This document shows, piece by piece, positions 28,056 through 38,519 of a stretch of DNA of 64,000 nucleotides. The notes beneath the pieces are model-generated. The model was given only the letters and a program-made list of their open reading frames with translations. It made no database searches and was not told the origin of the DNA. Numbering within the stretch: the stretch's first letter is position 1; each line of letters opens with the position of its first letter. This DNA is from Euonymus europaeus (lineage: Eukaryota; Streptophyta; Magnoliopsida; Celastrales; Celastraceae). A program made the position numbers and the translations under genes. The stretch lies in the NCBI GenBank assembly GCA_963580455.1, contig OY756960.1, forward strand, positions 26,409,238-26,473,237, given 5' to 3'.

Positions 28056-28194
28056 CGAAGGCACCTATGGAGGTGGTGCTATGTAAGTGCACTTTCATCC
28101 AAGTTTACCTTCGGAAATCAGTAACGAGAACAGGTCTCTAGACTTGATGAACGAGTTCTAGTTTGATTATTCATGGATCTGATTTCGTACATGC
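28056..28194 (+). ncRNA. H/ACA snoRNA candidate, type a, copy 3
   Basis: 139 nt. 5' hairpin CGAAGG (28056-28061) with CCTTCG (28108-28113) and an inner GCAC-type stem. H box AGAACA at about 28127-28132. 3' hairpin CAGGTC (28131-28136) with GATCTG (about 28176-28181), where a G-T pair replaces the A-T of copy 2. ACA at 28189-28191, three bases before the end. Best type a copy. Confidence 0.62.
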
Positions 28195-28273
28195 ATTTGT
28201 GATTTATTAAAATTTAATCATGCTTGATAGATATATTGAAAGTTACTAAAATAGTAATCTTTCTTGATATAGT

Positions 28274-28415
28274 GCGAAGGTCCCAGCGGAGAGGTGGAGC
28301 ACTCTGTCTATTGAGATCTCTCCAACAATTTGAATTTTCCTTCGCAAATTGATATCTGAATCGTAGGGTGCCCTCAATTTTATTGTTGGAGCTTCTAGAA
28401 CCCTCGGATACATTC
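28274..28415 (+). ncRNA. H/ACA snoRNA candidate, type b, copy 3
   Basis: 142 nt. GCGAAGG/CCTTCGC closes the 5' hairpin as in copy 1. The 3' hairpin is TATCTGA with TCGGATA, so one pair is T-G instead of T-A, keeping the stem. ACA at 28410-28412 followed by TTC. The inner stem of the 3' hairpin is weaker than in copy 1 (GGTGC against GCTTC). Confidence 0.6.
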
Positions 28416-29539
28416 AATTTTTTTCAAACACTATTTTTCTCCAATCAGAGAAATTGTTTGATCATCTCATGAACCTAATTGGTATTAGAAGGAGAATATT
28501 TTGAAATGTTTAAGAATCCAAAAGTTTTTATGCTATATAATTTTTTTACTTGTTTTTCGTTAAGAGATGAAAAGAAAAAGATTTTCTTGTTTGGGAGCAA
28601 TGTATGTCTTCTGCGTTGCCATTCTCCTTTGGTTCCAATTGCCAAATTAAAGTTGGTTGTTTATTTCTTATTAATCAAATCGGTATTGTGTTGGTATGCA
28701 TTTCAGTTTTTTCCTGAATTGGAACCCATGGCTGTTTATTTTAGTCACATAGATGTGATTAATTTTTTTAAAGTGGTGATGAATCTTTGTGGTGCTTTTC
28801 CTGGTGACTGAGAATATGAGGTTTTGGTTTTTTATTGTGCACACAGTATTCAATACTGTTTCAGTCATAAGCATTATGATACCTTCCCTATTTATCGTGG
28901 GTTGGTTATTTGTCAGCAAGGGAAATCTGCTTTAGTCTTAAAGTTTGGATTGATTGAATTTTTTTCTAGGTGTGCAGGGAAATAGGTCAGTGAAGCTTTA
29001 AAGATTTAGAGGTTGGTCACACCATTGAACTAAGAATTGCAGAGGGTAATCTCGAAGGCCATGGCAGAGGAGCTGAGTATCAGAAAGTCCTTGCCACCAG
29101 GTTGAAGGAGCAGCGTCAGCTTGAGAGCCTGGCAAAGACGAGACTGAAGCTTTCTCATCTGCATCCAAACCATTTGTTGTTGCATAATTTTATTGGCTGT
29201 TTAAGTCGGTGATTGCACTCCCAAGGTTTTGCTAGTTGGACTGCTATGAAGTGCGTCAAATAGTGGAGCTTTTATGTTTGTACAAACATGGTGGCGTGTT
29301 ACTGGTCATGTAATACTCCATAATTTGTATCATCTGTAATCTGTGTGTAGATGTTATGTTGTTTTTTGTTTCTCCAAGAAGTACAGTAGAGTAGAATGGT
29401 GTACAGAGTACATACCCATATGCTTTATTTTGTAATACTATAATAAATAATAATTGGGCAATAATCCATAAAAAATAATTGAGGATATAATGTGTAAGAA
29501 TTTTTTTTGAGAAAAATAATGTGAAGAATTAAGGAAAAT

Positions 29540-30254
29540 GCACGGTTGCTAAAATCTCTATGGAAACAGATGGAACCTTGTACAGCTTATGGGTTGAGAA
29601 AAGATGTTTGTTCGAAGATTGGGTGGCTATGGTGCTGCAGAATGGATCCCCTGCTGTTCAAATTTGCTTTGTCACTGTACTATGGGTGCTGTGGTGTAAT
29701 CGAAACTCTACTATTCATGGAGAGGAGGTGAGCAGGACACAGCTGAACTGCTGCGGAAAATAAACATTTTTATTGCAGATTTTTTGGCTTCACGGGCTGG
29801 GCTGCCTGCGGTGGCTGGGACTGCTGGTTCGGTGTAGGGGCTATCTTGTGTGATGATTCATTATTCTGTTTATCAGAGAAGAGTGTTGTAGTAAGCTCCT
29901 TACATTGTGCAGCATCATCTCACTTTAGAGTTTATTTGAGAGCTGGATTCAACTAATGTTGTCCGTGCATTATCAACGGATGACTATTTTAGATTCGAAG
30001 ATGGGTCATTTCATCTGGGATGCTAGACTTCTAATGCACCATTTAGGTGTTAACTCTTTCATTATCCTGTTTCGCATACCAAAATTCTGCAACTTATTCT
30101 CTTGTAAGGAAGGAGGGTTAAAAATTCTATTTGATTATTTGAATCTGAGTAGGATATTGCTCCTCTTGTTAGGAGGGAGCACCGTCAGGCAATGCAATTT
30201 GATTTTCTTTTATGAAGTGAAGTTATTTTCTTCTCAAAAAAAAAAAAAAAAATT
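29540..30254 (+). mobile_element. 5'-truncated LINE fragment with poly(A) tail
   Basis: A frame near 29560 reads ...VAMVLQNGSPAVQI then WVLWCNRNSTIHGEEV, the conserved Trp-rich segment after the reverse transcriptase in plant L1-type LINEs. Broken frames then match the RNase H region (for example DSTNVVRALSTDD near 29948). The piece ends in an 18-A run at about 30237-30254. Several frameshifts and stops make it non-functional. It lies between the snoRNA host locus and the SF3B1 promoter. Confidence 0.7.
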
Positions 30255-30362
30255 CACTACGGCGCAAAACGTACAACTTTTAGCTACAATTTTATACCAA
30301 TGCAATGCTCCAAATATAAAATTCAATAAAATTGTAGCTACATTTTTAGTAATGTAGCTCAT

Positions 30363-30661
30363 TGGGCTGACCCAAGTCCAAGTGGGCCGAACTCCTTTAA
30401 ATTGACCCAGATATTCCAAGCCCATAACCCAAACCGACCTGAATGTCGGTTTTCACAGATTCATTGAGAAACCACTCCTTTCATCTGCTCCCGAGACCCG
30501 GCGTTTCTCAAAATTTCAGTCTTTCACTCTCTCCCCCACCCAATCCATATCAGACTTTAACAAACCCTATTCTGGTCAGTTTCTTGTTTTGTTTTCTCAT
30601 TATCTTATAGTTCTCAGTTCTGAACTTCTTATTCTAATTTTCCAATCTTCATAAACCCTAA
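30363..30661 (+). promoter_or_regulatory. SF3B1 promoter elements (site II and telo box)
   Basis: TGGGCT at 30363-30368 and TGGGCC at 30383-30388 (site II/TCP-type elements) lie about 370 bases upstream of the SF3B1 ATG. A perfect telo box AAACCCTAA is at 30653-30661 in the leader. This combination is characteristic of constitutive plant genes of RNA processing and translation. The leader also contains pyrimidine tracts ending in AG that could be a 5' UTR intron acceptor; not resolved. Confidence 0.55.
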
Positions 30662-30740
30662 TTTTGTTCTCTCTAGGGCTTTTTATTTATTGAATCTAAG
30701 CCTTCGTTTTAATTCTTTCTAGGGTTTTGATTTATCAATC

Positions 30741-33700
30741 ATGGATCCGGAGATTGCAAAGACTCAGGAGGAGCGTAAGAAGATGGAGGAAGATCTTGCC
30801 TCTCTTACCTCCCTCACGTTTGACCGCGACCTCTATGGTGCCAGTGACCGGGATGGCTACGTCACTTCGATTGCCGTCAACGATGACGATGAAGCCAACG
30901 ACGCTATGGATAATGAGGTTGCTCGCAAAATGGCCTCATACACTGCCCCTAGGTCGTTGCTGAAGGAGATGCCTCGCGTCGGCGATGAGGATGATAATAG
31001 CTCGGGGTTTCAAAAGCCGGCGAAGATTATTGATAGAGAGGATGAATATCGGAGGAGAAGGTTGCAGCGAGTGATTTCTCCCGAGCGGCATGATCCCTTT
31101 GCTGCCGGGGAGAAGACACCTGACCCCTCGGTGAGAACTTATGCAGAGGTGATGAGGGAGGAGGCGTTGAAGAGGGAGAAGGAAGAGACGTTGAGAGCAA
31201 TTGCGAAGAAGAAGAAGGAAGAGGAGGAAGAGGCTAAGGAAGGTGGAGGAGCTGCTGCTGCGGCTCCTGTTTCTAAGAGGAGGAATCGGTGGGACCAGTC
31301 GCAGGATGATGGTGGTGCTGCAGCAAAGAAAACTAAGACGCAATCTGATTGGGATTTGCCTGATGCTACACCAGGGATTGGGCGATGGGATGCAACCCCG
31401 ACACCTGGGAGGGTGGGTGATGCAACTCCTTCGTTGGCCAGAAGGAATAGATGGGACGAAACGCCTACTCCGGGGAGGTTGGCGGATTCAGATGCAACTC
31501 CTGCCGGTGGTGCTACCCCAGGGGCAACTCCTGCCGGGACTACCTGGGATGCCACTCCGAAGGGGCTTGTGACACCCACACCAAAAAAACAGCGATCAAG
31601 ATGGGATGAGACTCCGGCTACCATGGGAAGTGCAACCCCAATGGCAGGTGCTACCCCAGCTGCTGCTTATACACCTGGAGTGACGCCTGTCGGGGGAGTT
31701 GAGTTGGCGACCCCTACTCCGGGGGCAATTAATCTGCGTGGTCCTATGACACCCGAGCAGTACAATTTGTTGAGGTGGGAGAAGGATATTGAAGACAGGA
31801 ACAGACCCTTGACTGATGAGGAGCTTGATGCGATGTTTCCACAAGAGGGATACAAGATTCTAGAACCCCCAGCCTCTTATGTGCCAATTCGGACACCGGC
31901 TAGAAAGCTACTAGCCACACCAACGCCTTTAGGAACACCTCTTTATTCTATTCCAGAGGAGAATCGTGGCCAGCAGTTTGATGTGCCACAGGAGGCACCT
32001 GGTGGGCTGCCGTTTATGAAGCCAGAGGATTATCAGTATTTTGGGGCACTTTTGAATGAGGATAATGAGGAGGAATTGTCTCCTGAGGAGCAAAAGGAGC
32101 GGAAAATCATGAAGCTTTTGTTGAAGGTTAAGAATGGGACTCCTCCACAGAGGAAGACTGCCTTGAGGCAGCTCACTGATAAAGCACGTGAATTTGGTGC
32201 GGGGCCTTTGTTCAACCGGATTTTGCCTTTGCTCATGCAACCCACTTTGGAAGACCAGGAGAGGCATCTTCTGGTGAAGGTAATTGATAGGGTTCTCTAC
32301 AAATTGGATGAGTTGGTTAGGCCTTATGTGCACAAGATTCTTGTGGTGATTGAGCCTTTGCTGATCGATGAAGATTACTATGCACGTGTTGAAGGTAGAG
32401 AGATCATTTCTAATTTAAGTAAAGCTGCAGGTTTGGCTACTATGATTGCTGCCATGCGTCCTGATATTGATAACATTGATGAGTATGTTAGGAACACAAC
32501 TGCTAGAGCTTTCAGTGTTGTTGCTTCTGCCCTTGGTATTCCTGCATTGTTACCATTCTTGAAAGCCGTGTGTCAGAGTAAGAAATCATGGCAAGCACGT
32601 CATACAGGTATCAAGATTGTTCAACAGATTGCAATTTTAATAGGCTGTGCTGTTCTTCCTCATCTGAGGTCTCTTGTTGAAATAATTGAACATGGTCTAA
32701 ATGATGAGAACCAGAAGGTGAGGACGATCACTTCTTTGTCCCTGGCTGCTCTTGCAGAGGCAGCTGCCCCTTACGGTATTGAAAGCTTTGACTCTGTGTT
32801 GAAGCCACTGTGGAAGGGTATTAGGTCTCACCGTGGAAAGGTCTTGGCTGCTTTCTTAAAGGCAATAGGTTTTATCATTCCTCTTATGGATGCAATTTAT
32901 GCAAGCTACTATACAAAGGAAGTTATGGTTGTTTTGATTCGAGAGTTCCAGTCTCCTGATGAAGAAATGAAAAAGATTGTGCTCAAAGTGGTAAAACAAT
33001 GTGTTAGTACGGAGGGTGTAGAAGCTGTTTATATTCGTAGTGATATCCTTCCTGAATTTTTCCGGAACTTCTGGGTCAGAAGGATGGCTTTGGACCGGAG
33101 GAACTACAAGCAGCTTGTGGAAACAACTGTGGAGATAGCAAACAAGGTAGGAGTGGCTGATATAGTTGGGCGGATAGTTGAGGATCTCAAGGACGAGAGT
33201 GAACCTTATAGACGAATGGTTATGGAGACAATTGAGAAGGTGGTTACAAACTTAGGGGCATCTGATATAGATGCCAGGCTGGAGGAGCTTCTGATTGATG
33301 GTATCCTTTATGCTTTCCAAGAGCAGACCAGTGATGATGCCAATGTGATGCTTAATGGGTTTGGTGCTGTTGTGAATGCTCTTGGGCAGAGAGTGAAACC
33401 TTACCTTCCACAGATTTGTGGTACTATTAAGTGGCGCTTGAATAACAAGAGTGCAAAGGTGAGGCAGCAGGCTGCAGACCTTATTTCGAGGATTGCTGTT
33501 GTCATGAAACAGTGTGGAGAGGAACAACTCATGGGTCATCTCGGTGTTGTCTTGTATGAGTACTTAGGAGAAGAATACCCGGAAGTTCTTGGATCAATTC
33601 TGGGAGCTCTCAAGGCAATTGTGAATGTTATTGGTATGACAAAAATGACTCCTCCCATAAAAGACTTGCTTCCTAGGTTGACCCCAATATTGAAGAACAG

Positions 33701-34535
33701 GCATGAGAAAGTGCAGGAGAACTGTATAGATCTTGTTGGCCGTATTGCTGACCGTGGTGCTGAGTTTGTTCCGGCAAGAGAGTGGATGAGGATTTGTTTT
33801 GAGCTTCTTGAGATGCTTAAAGCTCACAAGAAGGGCATTAGACGAGCAACAGTGAACACTTTTGGATATATTGCCAAAGCCATTGGGCCGCAAGATGTCT
33901 TAGCTACCCTGTTGAATAACCTGAAGGTGCAGGAGCGTCAGAATCGTGTTTGCACAACTGTTGCAATTGCTATAGTTGCAGAAACCTGTTCTCCTTTCAC
34001 TGTTTTACCAGCTCTGATGAATGAGTATCGTGTCCCAGAGCTTAATGTGCAGAATGGTGTTTTGAAATCTCTTTCCTTCTTGTTCGAGTACATCGGTGAA
34101 ATGGGCAAAGACTACATATATGCAGTCACTCCATTACTGGAGGATGCTCTTATGGACAGAGATTTGGTTCACAGGCAGACTGCTGCTTCTGCTGTCAAGC
34201 ACATGGCATTGGGGGTTGCTGGGTTGGGTTGTGAGGATGCTCTTGTCCACTTAATGAACTATGTCTGGCCTAACATATTTGAGACTTCTCCTCATGTCAT
34301 AAATGCTGTCATGGAAGCTATTGAAGGCATGAGAGTGGCATTGGGTGCTGCTGTTGTGCTGAACTATTGCCTTCAGGGGTTATTCCATCCGGCTCGCAAG
34401 GTTAGAGAAGTTTACTGGAAGATCTATAACTCACTGTATATTGGAGCTCAGGATGCTCTCGTGGCGGCTTACCCTATCCTGGAAGATGAGCAGAGTAACA
34501 CATATAGTAGGCCTGAGTTGATGATGTTTGTCTGA
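30741..34535 (+). CDS. SF3B1: Splicing factor 3B subunit 1 (SF3B155/SAP155)
   Basis: Core U2 snRNP subunit that clamps the branch-site helix during spliceosome assembly. Single uninterrupted frame of 1264 residues, close to the roughly 1270-1300 of the family. The N-terminal third is charged and then rich in TP motifs, with repeated ULM-type tryptophans in RRNRWD and RSRWDETP contexts, known docking sites for UHM proteins such as U2AF65. From about residue 430 the HEAT-repeat superhelix is essentially collinear with the human protein ([39 protein letters not shown]). Lys659 in NQKVRT corresponds to the human residue Lys700. The C terminus ends SRPELMMFV. The leader carries a telo box. The sequence is intact. 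Confidence 0.98.
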   Translation: MDPEIAKTQEERKKMEEDLASLTSLTFDRDLYGASDRDGYVTSIAVNDDDEANDAMDNEVARKMASYTAPRSLLKEMPRVGDEDDNSSGFQKPAKIIDREDEYRRRRLQRVISPERHDPFAAGEKTPDPSVRTYAEVMREEALKREKEETLRAIAKKKKEEEEEAKEGGGAAAAAPVSKRRNRWDQSQDDGGAAAKKTKTQSDWDLPDATPGIGRWDATPTPGRVGDATPSLARRNRWDETPTPGRLADSDATPAGGATPGATPAGTTWDATPKGLVTPTPKKQRSRWDETPATMGSATPMAGATPAAAYTPGVTPVGGVELATPTPGAINLRGPMTPEQYNLLRWEKDIEDRNRPLTDEELDAMFPQEGYKILEPPASYVPIRTPARKLLATPTPLGTPLYSIPEENRGQQFDVPQEAPGGLPFMKPEDYQYFGALLNEDNEEELSPEEQKERKIMKLLLKVKNGTPPQRKTALRQLTDKAREFGAGPLFNRILPLLMQPTLEDQERHLLVKVIDRVLYKLDELVRPYVHKILVVIEPLLIDEDYYARVEGREIISNLSKAAGLATMIAAMRPDIDNIDEYVRNTTARAFSVVASALGIPALLPFLKAVCQSKKSWQARHTGIKIVQQIAILIGCAVLPHLRSLVEIIEHGLNDENQKVRTITSLSLAALAEAAAPYGIESFDSVLKPLWKGIRSHRGKVLAAFLKAIGFIIPLMDAIYASYYTKEVMVVLIREFQSPDEEMKKIVLKVVKQCVSTEGVEAVYIRSDILPEFFRNFWVRRMALDRRNYKQLVETTVEIANKVGVADIVGRIVEDLKDESEPYRRMVMETIEKVVTNLGASDIDARLEELLIDGILYAFQEQTSDDANVMLNGFGAVVNALGQRVKPYLPQICGTIKWRLNNKSAKVRQQAADLISRIAVVMKQCGEEQLMGHLGVVLYEYLGEEYPEVLGSILGALKAIVNVIGMTKMTPPIKDLLPRLTPILKNRHEKVQENCIDLVGRIADRGAEFVPAREWMRICFELLEMLKAHKKGIRRATVNTFGYIAKAIGPQDVLATLLNNLKVQERQNRVCTTVAIAIVAETCSPFTVLPALMNEYRVPELNVQNGVLKSLSFLFEYIGEMGKDYIYAVTPLLEDALMDRDLVHRQTAASAVKHMALGVAGLGCEDALVHLMNYVWPNIFETSPHVINAVMEAIEGMRVALGAAVVLNYCLQGLFHPARKVREVYWKIYNSLYIGAQDALVAAYPILEDEQSNTYSRPELMMFV

Positions 34536-36407
34536 ATTGCCTTTTAAGAGAACATCATCACAGTAGCAGATATGTTAAGTAATCTTCAATCTTTTGTTTC
34601 CAGTAGTATTGTTAGTATTGCTCAGAAACTGAATGTCTATTAGACTACAGGTATTTGCATGCGAGGGTGGTTAGTTTTTCCTGGTTTTTGTCAAAGAGTA
34701 GCTAATATGTTTATTGATTGTGATTTATTGTCATATGTGCTTTGCGTTTTCAGTCAGAGCGGCAGGGCCATGGAGTTGGTGAGCATATTATTCCATCAAC
34801 AGGAACTTCAACAACATGATTGTAGAATGTAGCAGTGATGAGAAGGCTAATCTGGAGGTGTGTTACAACTTACAAAGCATTCCAGTCACTGACATTTGTT
34901 TTCTAAATCTATGTTTGCAAAACAGTACTTTGATGGTATTTGACTTTAAGGGTGTGTTTGAATTGAGGGTAGGAAAGAGGGGGAGGAAATTCATTAAAAG
35001 GAGGAGAGAAAATATTTTAATAAAAATAGATAATTCTTCCTTACAGTTCTTTTAGCTATCTTTATTTTTTTTGTAATCTATCCAAATAAGGAAATTAAGA
35101 GAGCTTATTTCTCTCTTTTTCTTCTCTCCAAATCCTTCGATCTAAGCAGGTAGCCAATTGAGCGTTGGAACTGAGATTTTGGGTAACTAGAATAGGATGG
35201 TTGGACTTGTTATGTTTCACTTTCATGGCGTTCTCTCGAGATATAAAAAGACGGTTTCCTTGTACTAATTAGATAAATTGCAAAGTTAATCCTTTGGAGG
35301 AGGAGATCATGATCCCTGAAGAGGTACAGGGTGGTTTGAGTGCCATGTTGGCTTCACTGTGTAAGCTGGTTTAAAAGCTCTTGCCCTTCAAACATGGTTT
35401 GATTAATTATTTATGATTCAATTTATTTGGCTTGTAAATCAATTTTCCCACTTTTATATTTCTTTTCTTTTTTTACTAGAGCACAATAAAACTATGAACA
35501 TGAACACTAAATTGAAGGGGGAAAAACACAGATAACTTTGCCATTTTTTGTTAGGCCATAAAAAAATCGATTAAAATCAAATCGATTGATCAGTTTTTCT
35601 AAAATCTAAAAAAGAAAAATCATACATTTTTTCACTGAAACTGACCAAAAAAAACTGATATTATTCACCGAACGATTTAATTAAAATATATCAAAAAATA
35701 TCGAGGGTTCACTTAACTTTTTTATAGATTACAAAAAATATGTGGAAAGATCCATGATTTTTTGGGAATATGACAATGACCTAGCCCACAATGGTGACTG
35801 TCGACGCGAGCGTGACGTGAAGTTGTTCACACGGAGAAGGATGACCCAAGATATTTTTGTTTTTATTTTTTATCATTGTCTCCGTTCAAATCCAATGCTT
35901 ATTCTATTGCAAAGCAAAAGACTTTTTTTTTTCTTTTCTTCCTCTAGCTCCTAGTCATGTCTTGTGATAATTGTTGTTCATTGCATCATTGTCAAGAGTA
36001 GAAGTCCAGAAAAGAAAATGGGATCTTCAAGGCTGCATTCCTGAGTATAAATTTCAATTTTCCTCACAATAGTACGAACTGGTTTGTTTTTTTTCACACC
36101 TGTTTTATCATAAAACTATTTGTTGGAATGTTCATATTTTAAAGAGTAAACATTGATTCTATATCCTCTCTAACTTGGTATTTAGTATTTAACTCGTCCC
36201 AAGACTTCGAACTAAGTTATCTTTGGAAATTGAGAATGCCAATGGCAATGTTACTGCATAACCCACCATGCTACAAAGAAAGCAGGAGATACCTTGTTGA
36301 CTGATAAATATATATATACACAACCTGTTGTCGCATTATATATATTTGCTGTCTCATCTTATCTCATACCTTTTCTTACAATATTTATCATAGAATTCTA
36401 GTTATTC
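34536..36407. other. SF3B1 3' flank and intergenic
   Basis: About 1.9 kb holding the SF3B1 3' UTR and AT-rich DNA up to the end of the minus-strand LRR gene. A tract at about 34950-35160 starts gggtgtgtttgaattgagg and could be a small MITE, but I could not pair its ends. I searched the minus strand for a kinase domain belonging to the LRR gene and found none. Confidence 0.5.
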
Positions 36408-38519
36408 TTACCTTCGTTTTCTCTTCATGGGAAGTATCCATCCGGACATGAAGGAGATGATAATGGCTAGGATGAAGCCGGTTATACCGCCCATTTTAAA
36501 TGGAAACCCTGCAAGTATGGTTCCTTCGCTGGGAGGCTCATCAGTGTAGTCAGTTTCAGGCTCAGCAGGGGTCTGCATGGAACGACATGGAGCAAGATTT
36601 AGACCACAGAGACCATTGTTACCCTCGAAGCTGGAGGCCGGAAAAGTCATGAATTGACCAGCTGTTGGGATTTCCCCATACAGTTGATTATATGCCACAC
36701 TGAACTTTGATAGGAAACTGAGCTTCACCAAGGAATTGGGTATTTCTCCTGATAGTTTGTTGTGGGAAATATCCATACTTTCCAAACTCAACATCCCTGA
36801 TAAACTGCCTGGAATGGGGCCTGAGAGACGATTTCCTTTCAGATTCAAAGTATGGAGTTCCTTCATATTTCCAAAACTCGGCCAAACTTGTCCGTTGAGC
36901 ATGTTTGTACTCAGGTCCAGCGATGGCGGTAAGCTCCAAACTCTTTTGTACTGCAAACGGGAGAGGAAAATTGGGATATCTTGGGGTAATGCTTCAAATG
37001 AGACATTCATGTAAGCAAGGCTACACAATTCAGTCAAGCTTTTAGGGATCTCTCCGGTTAATGAATTGTTGGATAAATCTAAGTAGAAGAGGTTTTTGAA
37101 CCTGCCTGTCCAAATAGGGATTTGCCCCTCCAGATGGTTCCATGACAAATCCAATAACTGCAGCTTGTTGCAACCTCTCAGCCATACAGGGATTGAACCT
37201 CTGAGTCCACAATAAGGAATAATGAGCGCCTTGATGTTTCTAAACTGCAAGTTAACACTTTCAGGCATTTGTTCATTCTTAAAGTTCATGCTGAGAATCA
37301 GTGTGGTCAAGTTGTTGCAATGTTGCAGGATTGCTAGGGCTGCTGAGATATTACTGAGTCCAGTTTCTGACAATGAAAGAAAACTGAGATTTTCGAGATT
37401 CTTGAAGGAAAAGGGTAGCACGCCATTGAGATTATTGCGCGCAAGGTTTAAAGTCGTCAATTTCTGACAAGAAAAAAAGCTTGAAGGGATCGGACCATGA
37501 AAATGATTACTTCCAAGATTAAGGAAATTCAGATGGATCATTGCAGAACAATTGAGATTTATCGGACCATTTAAAGTGTTATTGCGCAAGTCAAGCTTGA
37601 AGAGTGATGCAGAGTTCACAAGGGAAGTGGGCAATAAGCCAGTGAAGTCATTTGAACCAGCAGAGAACCACTCAAGCTTTCCAAGCCTTCCAAATACATC
37701 TGGAATATTTCCTGAAAACAAATTGAAGGAGATATCCAGTTCAACAAGGTTAGAGAGATTACCAATGTCATCACTGAGTGGACCAGATAACCAGTTATTT
37801 TGGAGATGCAACACTTGAAGATTTCGCAGCTGGAAGAGACTGTCAGGAAAGCTTCCTGATAGGTTATTGCTGTCCAGATAAAGATGATGCAAATCACTGC
37901 AGTTCTGCATACTCTTTGAAATTTGTCCGGTGAATTGGTTCTGCGAAAGGTCAAGAACTTGGATTCGACGTGAAGCTTTACAATAGGAAGCATCGACAGA
38001 GCCAACGAAGTCATTCTTTGAAATGTTCAGATACCAGATGGAAGGTAGGTCACTGCTTGATGGGAGATGACCTCCAAAAGAATTGTAACTCAAGTCGAGG
38101 ACCTCCAAATTCGGAAGATGAAACAACTCAGTAGGAAGGGAACCATGCAGGAAATTGTAAGACAGATTGAGGTTTCTTAGTTGGTTCAAGCTTGCTATGG
38201 ACTCACAGATAGTTCCAGTGAGTCTTCTGCTCCCTAGTTCTAAGCCAACAACCCTTCTACTTGAAGTAGTAGTATTATCACAACTGACACCACTCCAAGT
38301 ACAACAATCAGAACTTGACATGTTCCAACCACTGATCTCTGAATCCAAACAACTGGAGAAACCATTCAAGGCCCTCAGGTCACTTGAATTACATGTCGAC
38401 CCATGAGAGATAATGATTGACATTTGGAAACTGAGCAGTACAAGAGTGCAAGCAGTATAAAGGCCTGTGAAGTCCATGGTACTGCAAAACGAAGAAGCAG
38501 AGAAAGAAGATGTGATCAT
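36408..38519 (-). CDS. PSKR1-like LRR receptor protein lacking a kinase domain
   Basis: 703 residues in one exon; Met15 (MDFTGLYTACTLVLL) is the likelier start because it begins a signal peptide. The ectodomain aligns from memory with phytosulfokine receptor 1: paired Cys cap (SSDCCTWSGVSCDN), about 20 LRRs, an island-like interruption, more LRRs, FSVAYNQLYGEIPTAGQF, the C-terminal Cys cap, then one membrane helix (about residues 675-695) and the tail PMKRKRR. PSKR1 continues into a Ser/Thr kinase; here it ends. The island (about PQDIPIFLSRLQYKRVW) is roughly six residues shorter than in PSKR1, so hormone binding is uncertain. The TAA stop lies in CGAAGGTAAGA, a consensus splice donor. It could be a genuine receptor-like protein, a truncated receptor, or an exon of a longer gene. 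Confidence 0.9.
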   Translation of the reverse strand: MITSSFSASSFCSTMDFTGLYTACTLVLLSFQMSIIISHGSTCNSSDLRALNGFSSCLDSEISGWNMSSSDCCTWSGVSCDNTTTSSRRVVGLELGSRRLTGTICESIASLNQLRNLNLSYNFLHGSLPTELFHLPNLEVLDLSYNSFGGHLPSSSDLPSIWYLNISKNDFVGSVDASYCKASRRIQVLDLSQNQFTGQISKSMQNCSDLHHLYLDSNNLSGSFPDSLFQLRNLQVLHLQNNWLSGPLSDDIGNLSNLVELDISFNLFSGNIPDVFGRLGKLEWFSAGSNDFTGLLPTSLVNSASLFKLDLRNNTLNGPINLNCSAMIHLNFLNLGSNHFHGPIPSSFFSCQKLTTLNLARNNLNGVLPFSFKNLENLSFLSLSETGLSNISAALAILQHCNNLTTLILSMNFKNEQMPESVNLQFRNIKALIIPYCGLRGSIPVWLRGCNKLQLLDLSWNHLEGQIPIWTGRFKNLFYLDLSNNSLTGEIPKSLTELCSLAYMNVSFEALPQDIPIFLSRLQYKRVWSLPPSLDLSTNMLNGQVWPSFGNMKELHTLNLKGNRLSGPIPGSLSGMLSLESMDISHNKLSGEIPNSLVKLSFLSKFSVAYNQLYGEIPTAGQFMTFPASSFEGNNGLCGLNLAPCRSMQTPAEPETDYTDEPPSEGTILAGFPFKMGGITGFILAIIISFMSGWILPMKRKRR

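Larger units (their letters stand above)
27195..28425 (+). repeat. Three tandem units of about 440 bp, each with two snoRNA candidates
   Basis: Each unit contains type a followed by type b. Type a starts at 27203, 27609 and 28056; type b starts at 27386, 27835 and 28274. The snoRNA-like parts are much better conserved between units than the linkers, which include shared phrases such as taatctttcttgatatag and tcatgcttgatagatatatt. Confidence 0.82.
26771..29451 (+). pseudogene. Decayed RPS6 (eS6) gene, likely non-coding snoRNA host
   Basis: First recognisable coding remnant 26881-26944: translated in the RPS6 frame it reads FNI, then degenerate residues, then ATGC-stop-KKLEINDDQKL, ending at a GTAAGT donor. 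Plant RPS6 starts KFNIANPTTGCQKK, so Gln has become TAG and the ATG is missing. Terminal remnant from the acceptor at 28977: nucleotides match the last RPS6 exon, with VSK/KIQRLVTP-like and RIAE-like pieces, then AEYQKVLATRLKEQR and ESLAKTRLKLS. It is broken by stops and indels. Middle exons were not found. The 2 kb between holds one C/D and six H/ACA snoRNA candidates. AATAAATAAT at 29442 may serve polyadenylation. The coding loss is seen directly; the host role is inferred. Confidence 0.78.

Noticed and set aside
27203..28415. Reading the repeat array as MITEs or as a microRNA cluster
   Set aside because: No terminal inverted repeats or target duplications flank the units, and the folds are two-hairpin with hinge and ACA rather than a single long precursor stem.
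30234..30357. A-rich run as a possible microsatellite or origin-like tract
   Set aside because: Best explained as the poly(A) tail of the truncated LINE immediately upstream.
31139..31624. 161-codon minus-strand open frame inside SF3B1, plus other minus-strand frames at 30936-31343, 31929-32333 and 33594-33893
   Set aside because: All are antisense shadows of the strongly conserved SF3B1 coding sequence; composition follows the TP-rich plus-strand repeats and no family resemblance is seen.
36736..38406. Several plus-strand open frames across the LRR gene
   Set aside because: Antisense shadows of the LRR coding sequence.
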